A stretch of DNA of 64,000 nt from Paenibacillus caseinilyticus (GTDB taxonomy: Bacteria > Bacillota > Bacilli > Paenibacillales > NBRC-103111). Shown here piece by piece: positions 51,939 to 60,981 of the stretch. Location: positions 62,001 through 126,000 of the forward strand of contig NZ_JAQAGY010000018.1 in NCBI RefSeq assembly GCF_027533645.1. The letters are read 5' to 3'. The position numbers and the translations under genes were made by a program. The notes beneath the pieces are model-generated. The model made no database searches. It was not told the origin of the DNA and saw only the letters and a list, made by a program, of their open reading frames with translations. How positions within the stretch are numbered: the first letter of the stretch is position 1; each line of letters starts with the position of its first letter.

Positions 51939-52823
51939 TTGAGGATGGAAGTGGAAGACATCATTCGTGAAGTACCTGAGCTAAACCGCGAATGGTTGGG
52001 CGTTGAGACGCTAAGTGGAGGCTTGTGCAACGAAACTTATAAGATACAAACCAAAGGGAAGGCCTACGTGCTTCGCATCAACAGCAGGCAAAATGAATAT
52101 GTAAACCTGACCCGCCGTTCAGAAATCGAAGTCATGAAGATGGCAAACCGAGAAGGATTTTCGCCTAAAGTCATCTCTAGTGCTGTACCTGAACAATACG
52201 TAGTCACGGAGTTTATCGAAGGTCGAATGGTAGCGAAGGATGATCTGAAGGACCCTGCCGTCAAGGGAATGATCATGGATCGTCTCAAACGAATACACCG
52301 CATGGAGGATCAAGGAAGAATATGCAGCCCTTACGACTTGATTTATGGCTACCTGAAAGGCGCCGCTTTGTTTCAAGTCAAGCATCCGGAGGGATTAACC
52401 CGAATCTTGCACCGGGTAGAGACCATTGCACATAGGCGGAGTAATGACAAGGAATATAACAACAAGTTTTGTCACAATGATTCGTTTTTGTGCAATATGA
52501 TCTTTACCGGCGACCAGCTGCAAATCATTGATTGGGAGTTGTCGGGAAGGGGGGATGTGTTTTTTGAGTTGACTCTCATTCCGTTCACGAACGGATTCAG
52601 TGAAGAAGAGGAGCGGGAATGGCTACGGTTATACTTCGGACATGCCGAGGAGGATGCCTTTCACATTCTGCAGGACATGAAATACGTTTCTATGGTCCGT
52701 GAGGTGGCGTGGGGCTTATTTTACAGTGGACTGGCGAAGGACTCGAAGCATCATGAATTTGATTACTACCAATTCGCCGAATCCTGCATCCAGCGAATAG
52801 AACAAGGGATTTATCAGCTGTAG
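51939..52823 (+). CDS. Phosphotransferase of the APH/choline kinase fold
   Basis: This 294-residue protein has a kinase-like fold with the N-terminal LSGGLCNETYKI phosphate loop. The catalytic motif HNDSFLCN (H-x-D-x4-N variant) lies near residues 179-186, and the metal-binding IIDWELSGRGD follows. This is the choline/ethanolamine kinase-aminoglycoside phosphotransferase superfamily. The substrate is unknown; the absence of an aminoglycoside-kinase signature makes a sugar or amino-alcohol kinase more likely. It starts at TTG 51939, seven bases after GGGGAGG, and lies between the two giant GH32 genes. The Sda-like gene follows only 5 bp after its stop. Confidence 0.8.
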   Translation: MRMEVEDIIREVPELNREWLGVETLSGGLCNETYKIQTKGKAYVLRINSRQNEYVNLTRRSEIEVMKMANREGFSPKVISSAVPEQYVVTEFIEGRMVAKDDLKDPAVKGMIMDRLKRIHRMEDQGRICSPYDLIYGYLKGAALFQVKHPEGLTRILHRVETIAHRRSNDKEYNNKFCHNDSFLCNMIFTGDQLQIIDWELSGRGDVFFELTLIPFTNGFSEEEEREWLRLYFGHAEEDAFHILQDMKYVSMVREVAWGLFYSGLAKDSKHHEFDYYQFAESCIQRIEQGIYQL

Positions 52824-52828
52824 CAGTG

Positions 52829-52996
52829 ATGAATGTGATCGATGGGGCAGACCGCACGACAGGGTTGGAGCAGGCGAGTACGGATGTGCTCGCCGCCGCC
52901 TATCAAAAGGCGATTGCGCTCGGGCTTAGCAGGGAGTTCATTCTTCTGCTGGAAAAAGAACTGTTACGAAGAGCGTCCGAGCGGCGAGGCTCCTGA
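52829..52996 (+). CDS. Second Sda-like sporulation kinase inhibitor (55 aa)
   Basis: This 55-residue ORF encodes STDVLAAAYQKAIALGLSRE followed by F-I-L-L-L-E-K-E-L-L-R-R. It keeps the Sda pattern L-x-x-A/S-Y-x-K-A-x-x-L-x-L-x-x-E-F-I-x-L-L-x-x-E-x-x-R-R. Sda proteins form a helical hairpin that blocks sporulation kinases. Unlike sda at 12643 it has no DnaA boxes and a weak ribosome binding site, and it starts 5 bp after the kinase-like gene stop, so translation is probably coupled. The extra N-terminal residues are unlike classical Sda. Assignment is by motif; function is inference. Confidence 0.65.
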   Translation: MNVIDGADRTTGLEQASTDVLAAAYQKAIALGLSREFILLLEKELLRRASERRGS

Positions 52997-53129
52997 GAAC
53001 GATATCCAAGCAGGAGAGGGGGTGATGGATGCCGCGATTAAGTATTATCGTCATCATCAAGGAGGGAACGAACTTACGGAGATTCATGTAGGCGGTTACA
53101 TTCAGCTGACAACCCAAAGGAGGAAACAC

Positions 53130-56100
53130 ATGTTTCATCGTACAAAATGGCTGAGCATCATGCTCTCTATGTCTTTAGGTCTCATGTCATGCCCCTTTAC
53201 TCAGCATACCCAGGCAGCTGCAGCAGCAACCATTGCCCAGTGGAAGTTTGATGAAGGAAGCGGGAATACCACGAAGGAAACGGTGGGAAACACGAATGAC
53301 CCCATCCATTATGTGTTCAATAACGCGGTCTATAAACCATCCAGCGCCCCGCAATGGAAAGCGGACGGCATCTCAGGCAGTGCCTTATTATTCGACGGCT
53401 ACTCCACTTGGGTAACACACAACCCGATTGCCACGCCTTCGACGGCGATGACCATCGAGACCTGGGTCGCCCCCCGGGCCTACGAATGGGGGGATGGCGG
53501 TATGCTGTCGGCCATCGTCAATCAGCATGATAAATCCGCAAAACAGGGATTTGTGCTGGGGGTCTTTCGCGGAGGTACCTGGTCGCTGCAAATCGGATCA
53601 GGCGGAAACTGGTATGAATTGTGGGCTTACGAGCCGCTTCCCAAATCCGAGTGGTCGCATCTTGCAGCCACGGTGGACGGAACGCAAGGGACGATGAAGC
53701 TGTATTTGAATGGGCAGCAGGTCGCATCGCGCAGTATTCCTGCCAATTCAACGATCACTCCTTCTGCTAATAACTTGCTGATCGGCAAGAACAACCAGAG
53801 CACACCGCTCGCTGGGTTCCCCCTGAATATGTTTAACGGTCTCATTGATGAAGTGAAGATCCGAAGTGGAGCTGCCAGCGCGGCAGAGGTGCAAAGTTCT
53901 TACCAGAACGATTTGATCCAGCTGGGCGGGAATCTTCCTACGCCTGACGTAGGCTTTGACCGAAGTACGTACAATGGGGACAAATATCGTCCCGCTTATC
54001 ATGCTATCGCACCGGGCCACTGGATGAACGAACCCCATGCACCCCTCTATTATAATGGGCAGTACCATCTCTTCTACCAAAACAATCAGCATGGTCCCTA
54101 TTGGCACAATATGCATTGGGGACACTGGGTAAGCGAAGACATGGTGCATTGGCGGGATCTTCCGCCGGCGGTATCGCCGGAGCTGTTCCAGGTCGACCCG
54201 GATGGCGACTGGACGGGCAGCTCCGCCATAGACGATGCGGGGAACCCTACGCTGTTCTTCACGGCCGGTAATGATGCCAAGCCCTACATCGGCAGCAATC
54301 AGAATATCGGTGTAGCACGGAGCACGGTGAAGGAGGACGGCGACAACGATTTGAAGAAGTGGATCAAAGAATCCAAGCTTGCCGTTACACAGCAGCCAGG
54401 TCAAGGAAAGACCGGTGAGTTCCGCGACCCTTATGTATTCAAGGATGGATCGACATGGTTCATGCTGGTGGGGACGGGGATCGATGGCCAAGGCGGAACC
54501 GCCGCTGTCTATTCCACGACCGATCCCAAGTTAATGAATTGGACCTACCGGGGCCCATTGTATCAATCGAATACAGCTGCGTATCCTCACCTGGGAACGG
54601 TGTGGGAGCTACCGGTGCTGCTGCCGCTGGGCAATGGCAAGCACCTGCTCGCCATTAGCCCGGTGGGGTCGGGAGCGGATGTGGAAGTGTACTACTGGAT
54701 CGGAACCTGGAACAGCGGCTCCGCCAAATTCACACCGGATCAACCGGCTCCGCAATTGATGGATTTTGGCGATTTCAAGTTCACGGGTCCGAGCGCTTTT
54801 GTTGATCCGGTATCGGGACGGAATATCCTGTTTACGATCGCACAGGGAGAGAGGTCCTCTCAGGAAGAATCCAATGCAGGATGGGCGCATAATGCCGGCC
54901 TGCCGGTGGAATTAAGTCTCCGGCCGGACGGTAAGCTGGGGATCAACCCCATTGGTGAGCTGCAGTCACTACGCGGTCAGCAGCTGGTTAATATCACGAC
55001 GGATACCAGTTTCGCGGCGGCGAACACCGCTCTGTCCGCTGTGTCGGGCGATACGCTGGAAATTGAGGTGGAGCTCGCCCGAGGGGCTGCAGATCAAGTG
55101 GGTATGAAGGTTCGCCGATCTCCAAACGGCGAGGAAGAGACGTTGTTGTATTACAAGAACAGCACGGATGAATACGGAGTGAACCGGACCAAAACGGTCG
55201 CTGGCACGAACAAGGGGATCCAACAGGGCAACGTGGATATTGGGAATGAAAATGTAAAGCTGCATGTTTATCTGGACAAGTCCATGGTGGAGTCTTACTT
55301 GAACGGATTAAAGTCCATCACGACGCGCGCTTACTCCACGCGTGAGGACGCTAAAGGGTTGCAATTATGGGCGGATACGAATACGGACTCCATTGTCGTC
55401 AAGTCGCTGAAGGTCTGGAGCATGAACTCGGCTTACGTGCCGACTCCGGCGAGCGGCGTAACGCTGTCTCCCGCAAGCCTTCAAGTGACCGTGGGCGGTA
55501 AGAAATCGTTATATGCGACGGTGGCACCTTCGAATGCGACGAACAAGAACGTGACCTGGACTTCGAGCAATCCCGGAGTCGCAACGGTTGTTAATGGTGT
55601 GGTCACTGGCAAGTCAGCAGGCACCGCAACGATAACGGCCAAAACCCGAGATGGCGCCAAGACGGCATCAAGCACGATTACCGTTGCCGCGCCGGCTCCG
55701 TCCGGGAATTTGACGAACGGCGGATTTGAATCCGGCAATCTGAGCGGCTGGATTGTTGAGAGCGGCAATGCTTTCTCGGATGCGGCCGTGACGAATCAGT
55801 CCGTGTTCTGGGAGACGCAGCCATTCAACCACACAGGTTCGTATCATCTCTGGGGAATGAAGAACGGGGAAGTAGCTACAGGTGTCCTCAAATCGCAAAA
55901 CTTCACGTTAGGCGGCAATGGGCAGATCAGCTTCCTGGTTGGCGGAGGCTCCGATATCGACAAGCTTTACGTATCCTTCCACCGGGCTTCGGATGGCAAA
56001 GAACTATTCCGGTCGACTGGACCAGGCACTTACTGGAACTGGCAAAGCAATAAAGGCGAAACGGAAAGCTACACTCGAAGGCATTGGGATGCTACGGCTT

Positions 56101-56951
56101 ACATTGGAACCCCCATGTATATTAAGGTCGTCGATGAACGTACGGATGGGTGGGGACATATCAACGTGGACGACTTCCTTGTTCCCGTTCAAGGAGGCGC
56201 GGCAGATACGCAAGCCCCAACCGTGCCGGCCAATCTGCAAGCACCGGCCAAGACAGCGAATTCGGTCACGCTCAGCTGGGGAGCGTCAACCGATAATGTC
56301 GGCGTTACCGGGTATTCCATCTTCCGGAATGGGACTCAAGTGGGCACCAGCATAACAACGGGGTATACGGACAGTGGATTAACAGCGGGCACAGCCTACA
56401 CCTACACGGTAAAAGCATGGGATGCTGCCGGAAATGGGTCCGCCGCCAGCAGCAGCTTGACGGTTACTACCCAAGCTTCCACGATCGGTGGAATAACCAA
56501 TCATGATTTCGAGAGCGGGAATTTGACCGGCTGGACGGTTGTCAGCGGCAACGCATTCAGTGCCGCTGACGTGACTGCCGATGTGAACTGGGGATGGGGA
56601 GGACCCTTCAATCAGAGCGGATCGTATCATCTCTGGGGGTTTAAAGACGGGGGTGACGGGCAAGTCGGCGTCCTCAAATCCGAGACGTTCACGCTTGGCG
56701 GAAGCGGGGCCATCGATTTCCTGATCGGCGGCGGGAATGACATCAACAATCTGTATGTTGCCCTGGTCCGCGCTTCCGACGGAGCGGAATTGATGAAGGC
56801 GACGGGCAGCAATAACGAAGCGTACAGCCGAATCACGTGGAACGCCGCTTCTTATGCGGGAACATCATGCTATATCATGATTGTCGACAATGCAACGGGG
56901 GGCTTCGGCCATCTCAATGTGGATGATGTGAATGTCCCTGCTTTGAGGTAG
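53130..56951 (+). CDS. Secreted multidomain GH32-family protein (1273 aa)
   Basis: Domain order: signal peptide (1-32); LamG-like domain (about 34-270, W-K-F-D-E-G-S-G opening); GH32 catalytic module (about 274-770); bacterial Ig-like (Big2) domain (about 775-855); carbohydrate-binding-like module (862); fibronectin type III domain (about 1023-1115); second binding module (1123-end). It shares with the 2092-residue protein the variant motifs WMNEPHAP (about 297), FRDPYV (about 430) and WELPVL (about 491). It lacks SLH domains, so it is secreted freely. ATG 53130 is the start, after AAAGGAGG; the frame is open 96 codons upstream but lacks a signal there. A cyclic-fructan-forming or transferring enzyme is one possibility. 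Confidence 0.88.
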   Translation: MFHRTKWLSIMLSMSLGLMSCPFTQHTQAAAAATIAQWKFDEGSGNTTKETVGNTNDPIHYVFNNAVYKPSSAPQWKADGISGSALLFDGYSTWVTHNPIATPSTAMTIETWVAPRAYEWGDGGMLSAIVNQHDKSAKQGFVLGVFRGGTWSLQIGSGGNWYELWAYEPLPKSEWSHLAATVDGTQGTMKLYLNGQQVASRSIPANSTITPSANNLLIGKNNQSTPLAGFPLNMFNGLIDEVKIRSGAASAAEVQSSYQNDLIQLGGNLPTPDVGFDRSTYNGDKYRPAYHAIAPGHWMNEPHAPLYYNGQYHLFYQNNQHGPYWHNMHWGHWVSEDMVHWRDLPPAVSPELFQVDPDGDWTGSSAIDDAGNPTLFFTAGNDAKPYIGSNQNIGVARSTVKEDGDNDLKKWIKESKLAVTQQPGQGKTGEFRDPYVFKDGSTWFMLVGTGIDGQGGTAAVYSTTDPKLMNWTYRGPLYQSNTAAYPHLGTVWELPVLLPLGNGKHLLAISPVGSGADVEVYYWIGTWNSGSAKFTPDQPAPQLMDFGDFKFTGPSAFVDPVSGRNILFTIAQGERSSQEESNAGWAHNAGLPVELSLRPDGKLGINPIGELQSLRGQQLVNITTDTSFAAANTALSAVSGDTLEIEVELARGAADQVGMKVRRSPNGEEETLLYYKNSTDEYGVNRTKTVAGTNKGIQQGNVDIGNENVKLHVYLDKSMVESYLNGLKSITTRAYSTREDAKGLQLWADTNTDSIVVKSLKVWSMNSAYVPTPASGVTLSPASLQVTVGGKKSLYATVAPSNATNKNVTWTSSNPGVATVVNGVVTGKSAGTATITAKTRDGAKTASSTITVAAPAPSGNLTNGGFESGNLSGWIVESGNAFSDAAVTNQSVFWETQPFNHTGSYHLWGMKNGEVATGVLKSQNFTLGGNGQISFLVGGGSDIDKLYVSFHRASDGKELFRSTGPGTYWNWQSNKGETESYTRRHWDATAYIGTPMYIKVVDERTDGWGHINVDDFLVPVQGGAADTQAPTVPANLQAPAKTANSVTLSWGASTDNVGVTGYSIFRNGTQVGTSITTGYTDSGLTAGTAYTYTVKAWDAAGNGSAASSSLTVTTQASTIGGITNHDFESGNLTGWTVVSGNAFSAADVTADVNWGWGGPFNQSGSYHLWGFKDGGDGQVGVLKSETFTLGGSGAIDFLIGGGNDINNLYVALVRASDGAELMKATGSNNEAYSRITWNAASYAGTSCYIMIVDNATGGFGHLNVDDVNVPALR

Positions 56952-57049
56952 ACTGCCTCCACCAACTATTGGATCTGCGCTAGCATGCAGAGTCCGTGCC
57001 GCTGGAGTCTATGACGAATAGGTCAGTCACTGAAGCGATGGCAGATCCC

Positions 57050-57083
57050 GACCCTGGTCACGATGCGGCCAGGGTCGTTTTTT
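57050..57083 (+). terminator. Terminator of the fructan locus
   Basis: GACCCTGG pairs with CCAGGGTC around an 11-base loop, followed by G and six T. Confidence 0.85.
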
Positions 57084-57202
57084 GCTCTTCCAGCCGTCTC
57101 GGTAAACCATCAGGGATTAGGTATTAAAGAGAGGAAACAACTCGATGAGATAAAAATTATTTTGACTAAGGCCGGTGAAGGATAGCTTATTATAGACACC
57201 GC

Positions 57203-57232
57203 GGCAGCCGGCCAAGATGATCACCGGCTGCC
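57203..57232. other. Perfect stem-loop in intergenic DNA
   Basis: GGCAGCCGG pairs with CCGGCTGCC around a 12-base loop, with only three T after it. It lies upstream of the GerP-like gene and downstream of the fructan terminator. The role is unknown; it may be a weak terminator. The rest of 57084-57376 shows nothing recognisable. Confidence 0.5.
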
Positions 57233-57376
57233 TTTGGTCACCTGCAGGGCAGTTATTATAGTGGGGACGAATTGGGACGGACTGTGTCGTTGGAGGGCCT
57301 CTTCTTTTGTCCAGGAACCTATCTTGCTATAGGCGAATATCCTGAATCATTAAGAACGAATGGAGTGGTTAGACGA

Positions 57377-57592
57377 ATGCCGTCCATTGTAGGGAATATC
57401 AAAGTCGACAGCGTCGGACCCAGCTCTACGGTGCATATAGGGGATGCGGTTTGCATCATTCTATCGAGCGCGTCCAAAAATTATGGGGGAGCGAGCTCCT
57501 TCTCGCCGGGAGACAGCTACGGAAGCGTCAGCAATAACCAGAACAATCGGGTCATTACGAATGATCCGGATGTGATTGACAACAGCCGTTAG
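57377..57592 (+). CDS. GerPA/GerPF-like spore germination protein
   Basis: This 71-residue protein starts MPSIVGNIKVDSVGPSSTV. It continues with an A-S-K-N-Y-G-G-A-S-S-F-S-P-G-D pattern and ends DPDVIDNSR. This is the GerPA/GerPF family of spore-coat permeability proteins needed for germinant access. Members are made late in the mother cell, so a sigma-K-type promoter is expected, but I could not identify one. The start is ATG 57377 with a GGAGTGG site 8-10 bases before it. It is a stand-alone gene, not a full gerP operon. Confidence 0.75.
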   Translation: MPSIVGNIKVDSVGPSSTVHIGDAVCIILSSASKNYGGASSFSPGDSYGSVSNNQNNRVITNDPDVIDNSR

Positions 57593-57742
57593 GGGCTGTC
57601 TGGTTCTACCAGCCGGCAGCAGGCTGCAGGGCATAGCTTGGCGAAGGTCAGTCCCGTATGCTTCCTGATGAGCCTCTATAACAACAAGAACCCCCGACAC
57701 ACGCGGCAAGGCGCGGATTACGGAGGTTCTCTTGGTTGTACA

Positions 57743-59077
57743 CTATTGTCGTTTAAACTTAGCCATCGAAATCGCGATTAATGCGGCCAGGACGACAAGC
57801 GATGCGATAATGCTGATACGGTTGCCTTCATCCAGTACGAACAGGATGGAGATCAGGCTGAGCGCCGCGGCGGTGAAGCCCGTGATGTACGGGAAGGCCC
57901 ACAGCTTGAAGCTCGGGTTCACTGGATACGAGCGGCGCAGCTTGAGCTGGGCCAGGCAGATGCCGATCCACACGAGCGAGACGACGAAGCCGGGGAAGGC
58001 CATGAGCAGCCCGAAGACCTGATCCTGCGCCACATAGGCGATCATGGAACCGCAGACCAGGACGACCGCGGTGAGACCCAGGCTGTAGAGCGGCACCCCC
58101 TTGTCCGAGACGTAGGCGAAGGCGCGGGGCGCTTCCCCTTCGGATGCGAGGGAGTGCAGCATCCGTGTACAGCCGTAGATGCCCGAGTTCGCTGCCGACA
58201 AGACGGCGATGATCAGAATGAAGTTCATGAAGTGGGCCGCGCCCTGTAGCCCTGCAATGGATAGCACCTGGACGAAGGGGCTGGACTGCTCGCTGAGTTC
58301 GTTCCAGGGAATCAGGCCGCAGATGACCAGAATCGGCAGCGTATAGAACAGGATGATCCGCCAGACGAAGTTCTTAATGACCTTCGGGAGCACGCGCTCC
58401 GCGTCTTTGGCTTCGGTGACCGTAACGCCGATCAGTTCGGATCCGCCGAAGGAGAACATGACGATGAGCAGTGCCGAGAAGATGGAAGCCATACCGCCCG
58501 GGAAGAAACCGCCGTGTTCCGTGAAGTTGCTCCAATAATCCGTTTGGCCGCTCGGGATGATGCCCAATAGGATGCCTGCGCCCAAAATGATGAACACAAT
58601 GATCATCGCAATCTTGATGCCGGCGAACCAGAACTCGAACTCGCCGTAATGCTTGACATTCATGAGGTTCACGCCCAGGATGAAGGCCGTACAGCCCAGG
58701 CTCAAGATCCAGAGCGGGATGGATGGCAGCCAGTACTGCAGGAAGCTTCCGCCCACGATGACTTCGATGACACAGACAGCGAGCCAGAGCAGACAATAGA
58801 GCCAGCCCATAACGAAAGAGGCGCGTATGCCGAAGGCTTTATGGATGAACCCTTTTATATTCGTATTCGGGTAGACAATCGCCATCTCGGCTATCGCCCC
58901 CATGACCACCAGCAGCAGCAGCCCTGCGAATACATAGGCCAGAACCACGCCGGGACCTGCAAGAGAGACGGTCTCCGCACTGCCCTTAAAAATACCGGTG
59001 CCGATCGCTCCCCCCATCGCCATCATGCTGATATGCCTTGGCAACAGTTTCTTTTGAAGTTCTCCATTCGTCTCCAC
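57743..59077 (-). CDS. APC-family amino acid permease
   Basis: This 444-residue protein has 12 predicted membrane helices. The N-terminal LLPRHISMMAMGGAIGTGIF carries the APC-family substrate-binding glycine motif in helix 1. FSFGGSELIGVTVTEAKD is the conserved loop of the amino acid transporter subfamily. It imports amino acids with protons; specificity is not evident. GTG 59077 is the start and its ribosome binding site is weak. It is monocistronic and divergent from the two-component system. Confidence 0.88.
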   Translation of the reverse strand: METNGELQKKLLPRHISMMAMGGAIGTGIFKGSAETVSLAGPGVVLAYVFAGLLLLVVMGAIAEMAIVYPNTNIKGFIHKAFGIRASFVMGWLYCLLWLAVCVIEVIVGGSFLQYWLPSIPLWILSLGCTAFILGVNLMNVKHYGEFEFWFAGIKIAMIIVFIILGAGILLGIIPSGQTDYWSNFTEHGGFFPGGMASIFSALLIVMFSFGGSELIGVTVTEAKDAERVLPKVIKNFVWRIILFYTLPILVICGLIPWNELSEQSSPFVQVLSIAGLQGAAHFMNFILIIAVLSAANSGIYGCTRMLHSLASEGEAPRAFAYVSDKGVPLYSLGLTAVVLVCGSMIAYVAQDQVFGLLMAFPGFVVSLVWIGICLAQLKLRRSYPVNPSFKLWAFPYITGFTAAALSLISILFVLDEGNRISIIASLVVLAALIAISMAKFKRQ

Positions 59078-59336
59078 GAGTATGCTTCAGCCACCCTTGT
59101 ATTCAAAATATTTCCATTATTTTCGCGCTTATGGCGCAAGTTCCGACACTGCATTCTAACAAATTCTGAAGAAACATGAAAGGTGGAAAAGGTGGTTAAT
59201 TCACGATTGGTAGATTAATAGAAATGAGGGGCTGGGATTTGGCGCAGGATGACCCTGGGTGTCAGCTCCTTCTGCAGCTTCACTGCTTTGGACTTGCTTA
59301 GCTAATTTGTTTTGAATCGCGCTGGGAGGAAAATCC
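59078..59336. other. Divergent intergenic region, nothing specific seen
   Basis: This non-coding DNA lies between the amino acid permease and the response regulator. Apart from ordinary AT-rich promoter-like stretches I see no RNA structure or repeat. Confidence 0.4.
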
Positions 59337-59366
59337 TTGAGAACCGTTCACTGAATGTGCTATACC
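59337..59366 (+). promoter_or_regulatory. Possible promoter of the two-component operon
   Basis: TTGAGA (59337-59342), 18-bp spacer, TATACC (59361-59366), 64 bp before the response regulator start. Confidence 0.4.
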
Positions 59367-59429
59367 TGTACAAGGAGCACACAAGTGCAGCACAATATGA
59401 AAGCGATTGCACAAAAAGGGGGGTCAAGC

Positions 59430-60980
59430 ATGCTGCAGATCCTGATCGTGGACGACGAGGCAATAGAACGGGACGGCATCCGGTTCCTCATCCGCAAGTT
59501 TGGGCTGGAGCTGACGGTACTTGAAGCGGAGAACGGCGAAGAGGCGCTGGAAGTGCTCGCCGAGCATCCCGTGGACATTCTGTTCACGGATATTAAGATG
59601 CCGTTCATGGACGGGCTGGAGCTGTGCCGGCGGGCGAGGGAGCGGTACGCGGCGCTTCGGATTATCATCTACAGCGCATACGGGGAGTTCGAATACGCCC
59701 AGCAGGCGATCCGGTACGGCATTCAGTCCTATGTGCTGAAGCCGATCGACGTGCAGGAATTCAGGACTGTGCTGATGGCCGCGATGGAGCTGTGCCGGCA
59801 GGAGAAGGCCTTGGAGGCACAGCAGATCACACTCAGGGACGGCTACCATAAAGGCCTCGTCTACGAGAAGGAAAAACAGCTGCTCGACCTGATCGGCGGC
59901 CGGGCGGACGTTGAAGCGCTGGAGTCCTTGGCGCAGGCAGGCGTCCCACTCCGTGGGCGAAGGATCCAGATGATGCTGGTGCACTTCGAGGGCCGTTTTT
60001 TTGGGAGCAGCGACCAATCCTTTCAGAATGATATCCGGGAGCTGGTACGGGACGACTGGGAGCTGGTCCACTTGAACGAAAGCCAGTGCCTGCTGCTGGT
60101 TCTGACCCCGGAGTCGCTGGCCTCGAACGATACGGCAGCGGACATCGGGGAGCGGCTGCAGCAAAGGCTGACGGCTGGGTACGGGCAGCCATGTACGGTC
60201 GTGGTCGGCAGGCCGGAGACGGCAGGTGGGCTCAAGGACGAGTACGAGCGGATGGAGGGGCTGCTCGAGAACCAGTTCTTCTATAAGGAAGGCACCGTGT
60301 TCTACACCGACCGGACTCAGGCCGGACGGCCGCTCCCGGCGGACGCACTGGCGGAGCTGCTGGACCGCCTGTACTGGCATCTGGAGGCGAAGGATGACTA
60401 CGGGTTCCGCCGCGGGATGGGGCTGTTCTTCGAGACGGTGCGCCGGAGCGGGCAGCATTCGGTCATCTATACCAAATATCTGTGCATGGAGCTGACCCGG
60501 AAGGCGCTGCATACCGCTGGCAGGGAAGGGGAGCCCGATTGGTCCCACTACGCCGAGGAGCTCTTCTCCTGCCGATCCCTGGAGGAGCTGGAGAGCAGCG
60601 TGCAGAGGGCACTGGACCTGATCCCGATGGAAGATGCTCATGAGAGCGGTGCCCTTCACACGAAGAAGGTCATCAAAGATGTCGTGGGGCTCATTGAGGA
60701 GCACTATATGCACGATATTTCCTTGAGCTGGATTGCGGAGCAGGTGCATCTGACGCAGACCTACCTCAGCTACCTGTTCAGCCGGGAGAAGGGACAGCCC
60801 CTGATCAAATACATCACGGGGGTGCGGATGCAGAAGGCGGCGGAGCTGCTGATAGGCAGCCATCTGACGGTGGCCCAGATCAGCGAGCGGACGGGATATA
60901 CGAGCGATTCATACTTCGGCAAAATCTTCAAGAACCACTACGGCGTCTCCCCGGCCAAGTACAGGGAGAGGAGCTCCTGA
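59430..60980 (+). CDS. YesN-type response regulator (receiver plus AraC DNA-binding domain)
   Basis: This 516-residue protein has a receiver domain at residues 1-120 (acidic pair D8-D9, phosphorylation site D54 in DILFTDIKM, Lys in SYVLKPID). A long middle linker follows, then an AraC-type double helix-turn-helix at about 415-516 (ISLSWIAEQVHLTQTYLSYL, YTSDSYFGKIFKNHYGVSP). Such regulators control neighbouring sugar-uptake genes. The start is ATG 59430 after GGGGGG. The sensor kinase follows with a one-base gap, and an ABC permease gene lies 0.8 kb downstream. Confidence 0.92.
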   Translation: MLQILIVDDEAIERDGIRFLIRKFGLELTVLEAENGEEALEVLAEHPVDILFTDIKMPFMDGLELCRRARERYAALRIIIYSAYGEFEYAQQAIRYGIQSYVLKPIDVQEFRTVLMAAMELCRQEKALEAQQITLRDGYHKGLVYEKEKQLLDLIGGRADVEALESLAQAGVPLRGRRIQMMLVHFEGRFFGSSDQSFQNDIRELVRDDWELVHLNESQCLLLVLTPESLASNDTAADIGERLQQRLTAGYGQPCTVVVGRPETAGGLKDEYERMEGLLENQFFYKEGTVFYTDRTQAGRPLPADALAELLDRLYWHLEAKDDYGFRRGMGLFFETVRRSGQHSVIYTKYLCMELTRKALHTAGREGEPDWSHYAEELFSCRSLEELESSVQRALDLIPMEDAHESGALHTKKVIKDVVGLIEEHYMHDISLSWIAEQVHLTQTYLSYLFSREKGQPLIKYITGVRMQKAAELLIGSHLTVAQISERTGYTSDSYFGKIFKNHYGVSPAKYRERSS

Positions 60981-60981
60981 G

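Noticed and set aside
52842-53129. N-terminal extension of the second giant GH32 protein
   Set aside because: The extra 96 codons overlap the Sda-like gene in another frame, while ATG 53130 has an ideal ribosome binding site and is followed by a proper signal peptide.
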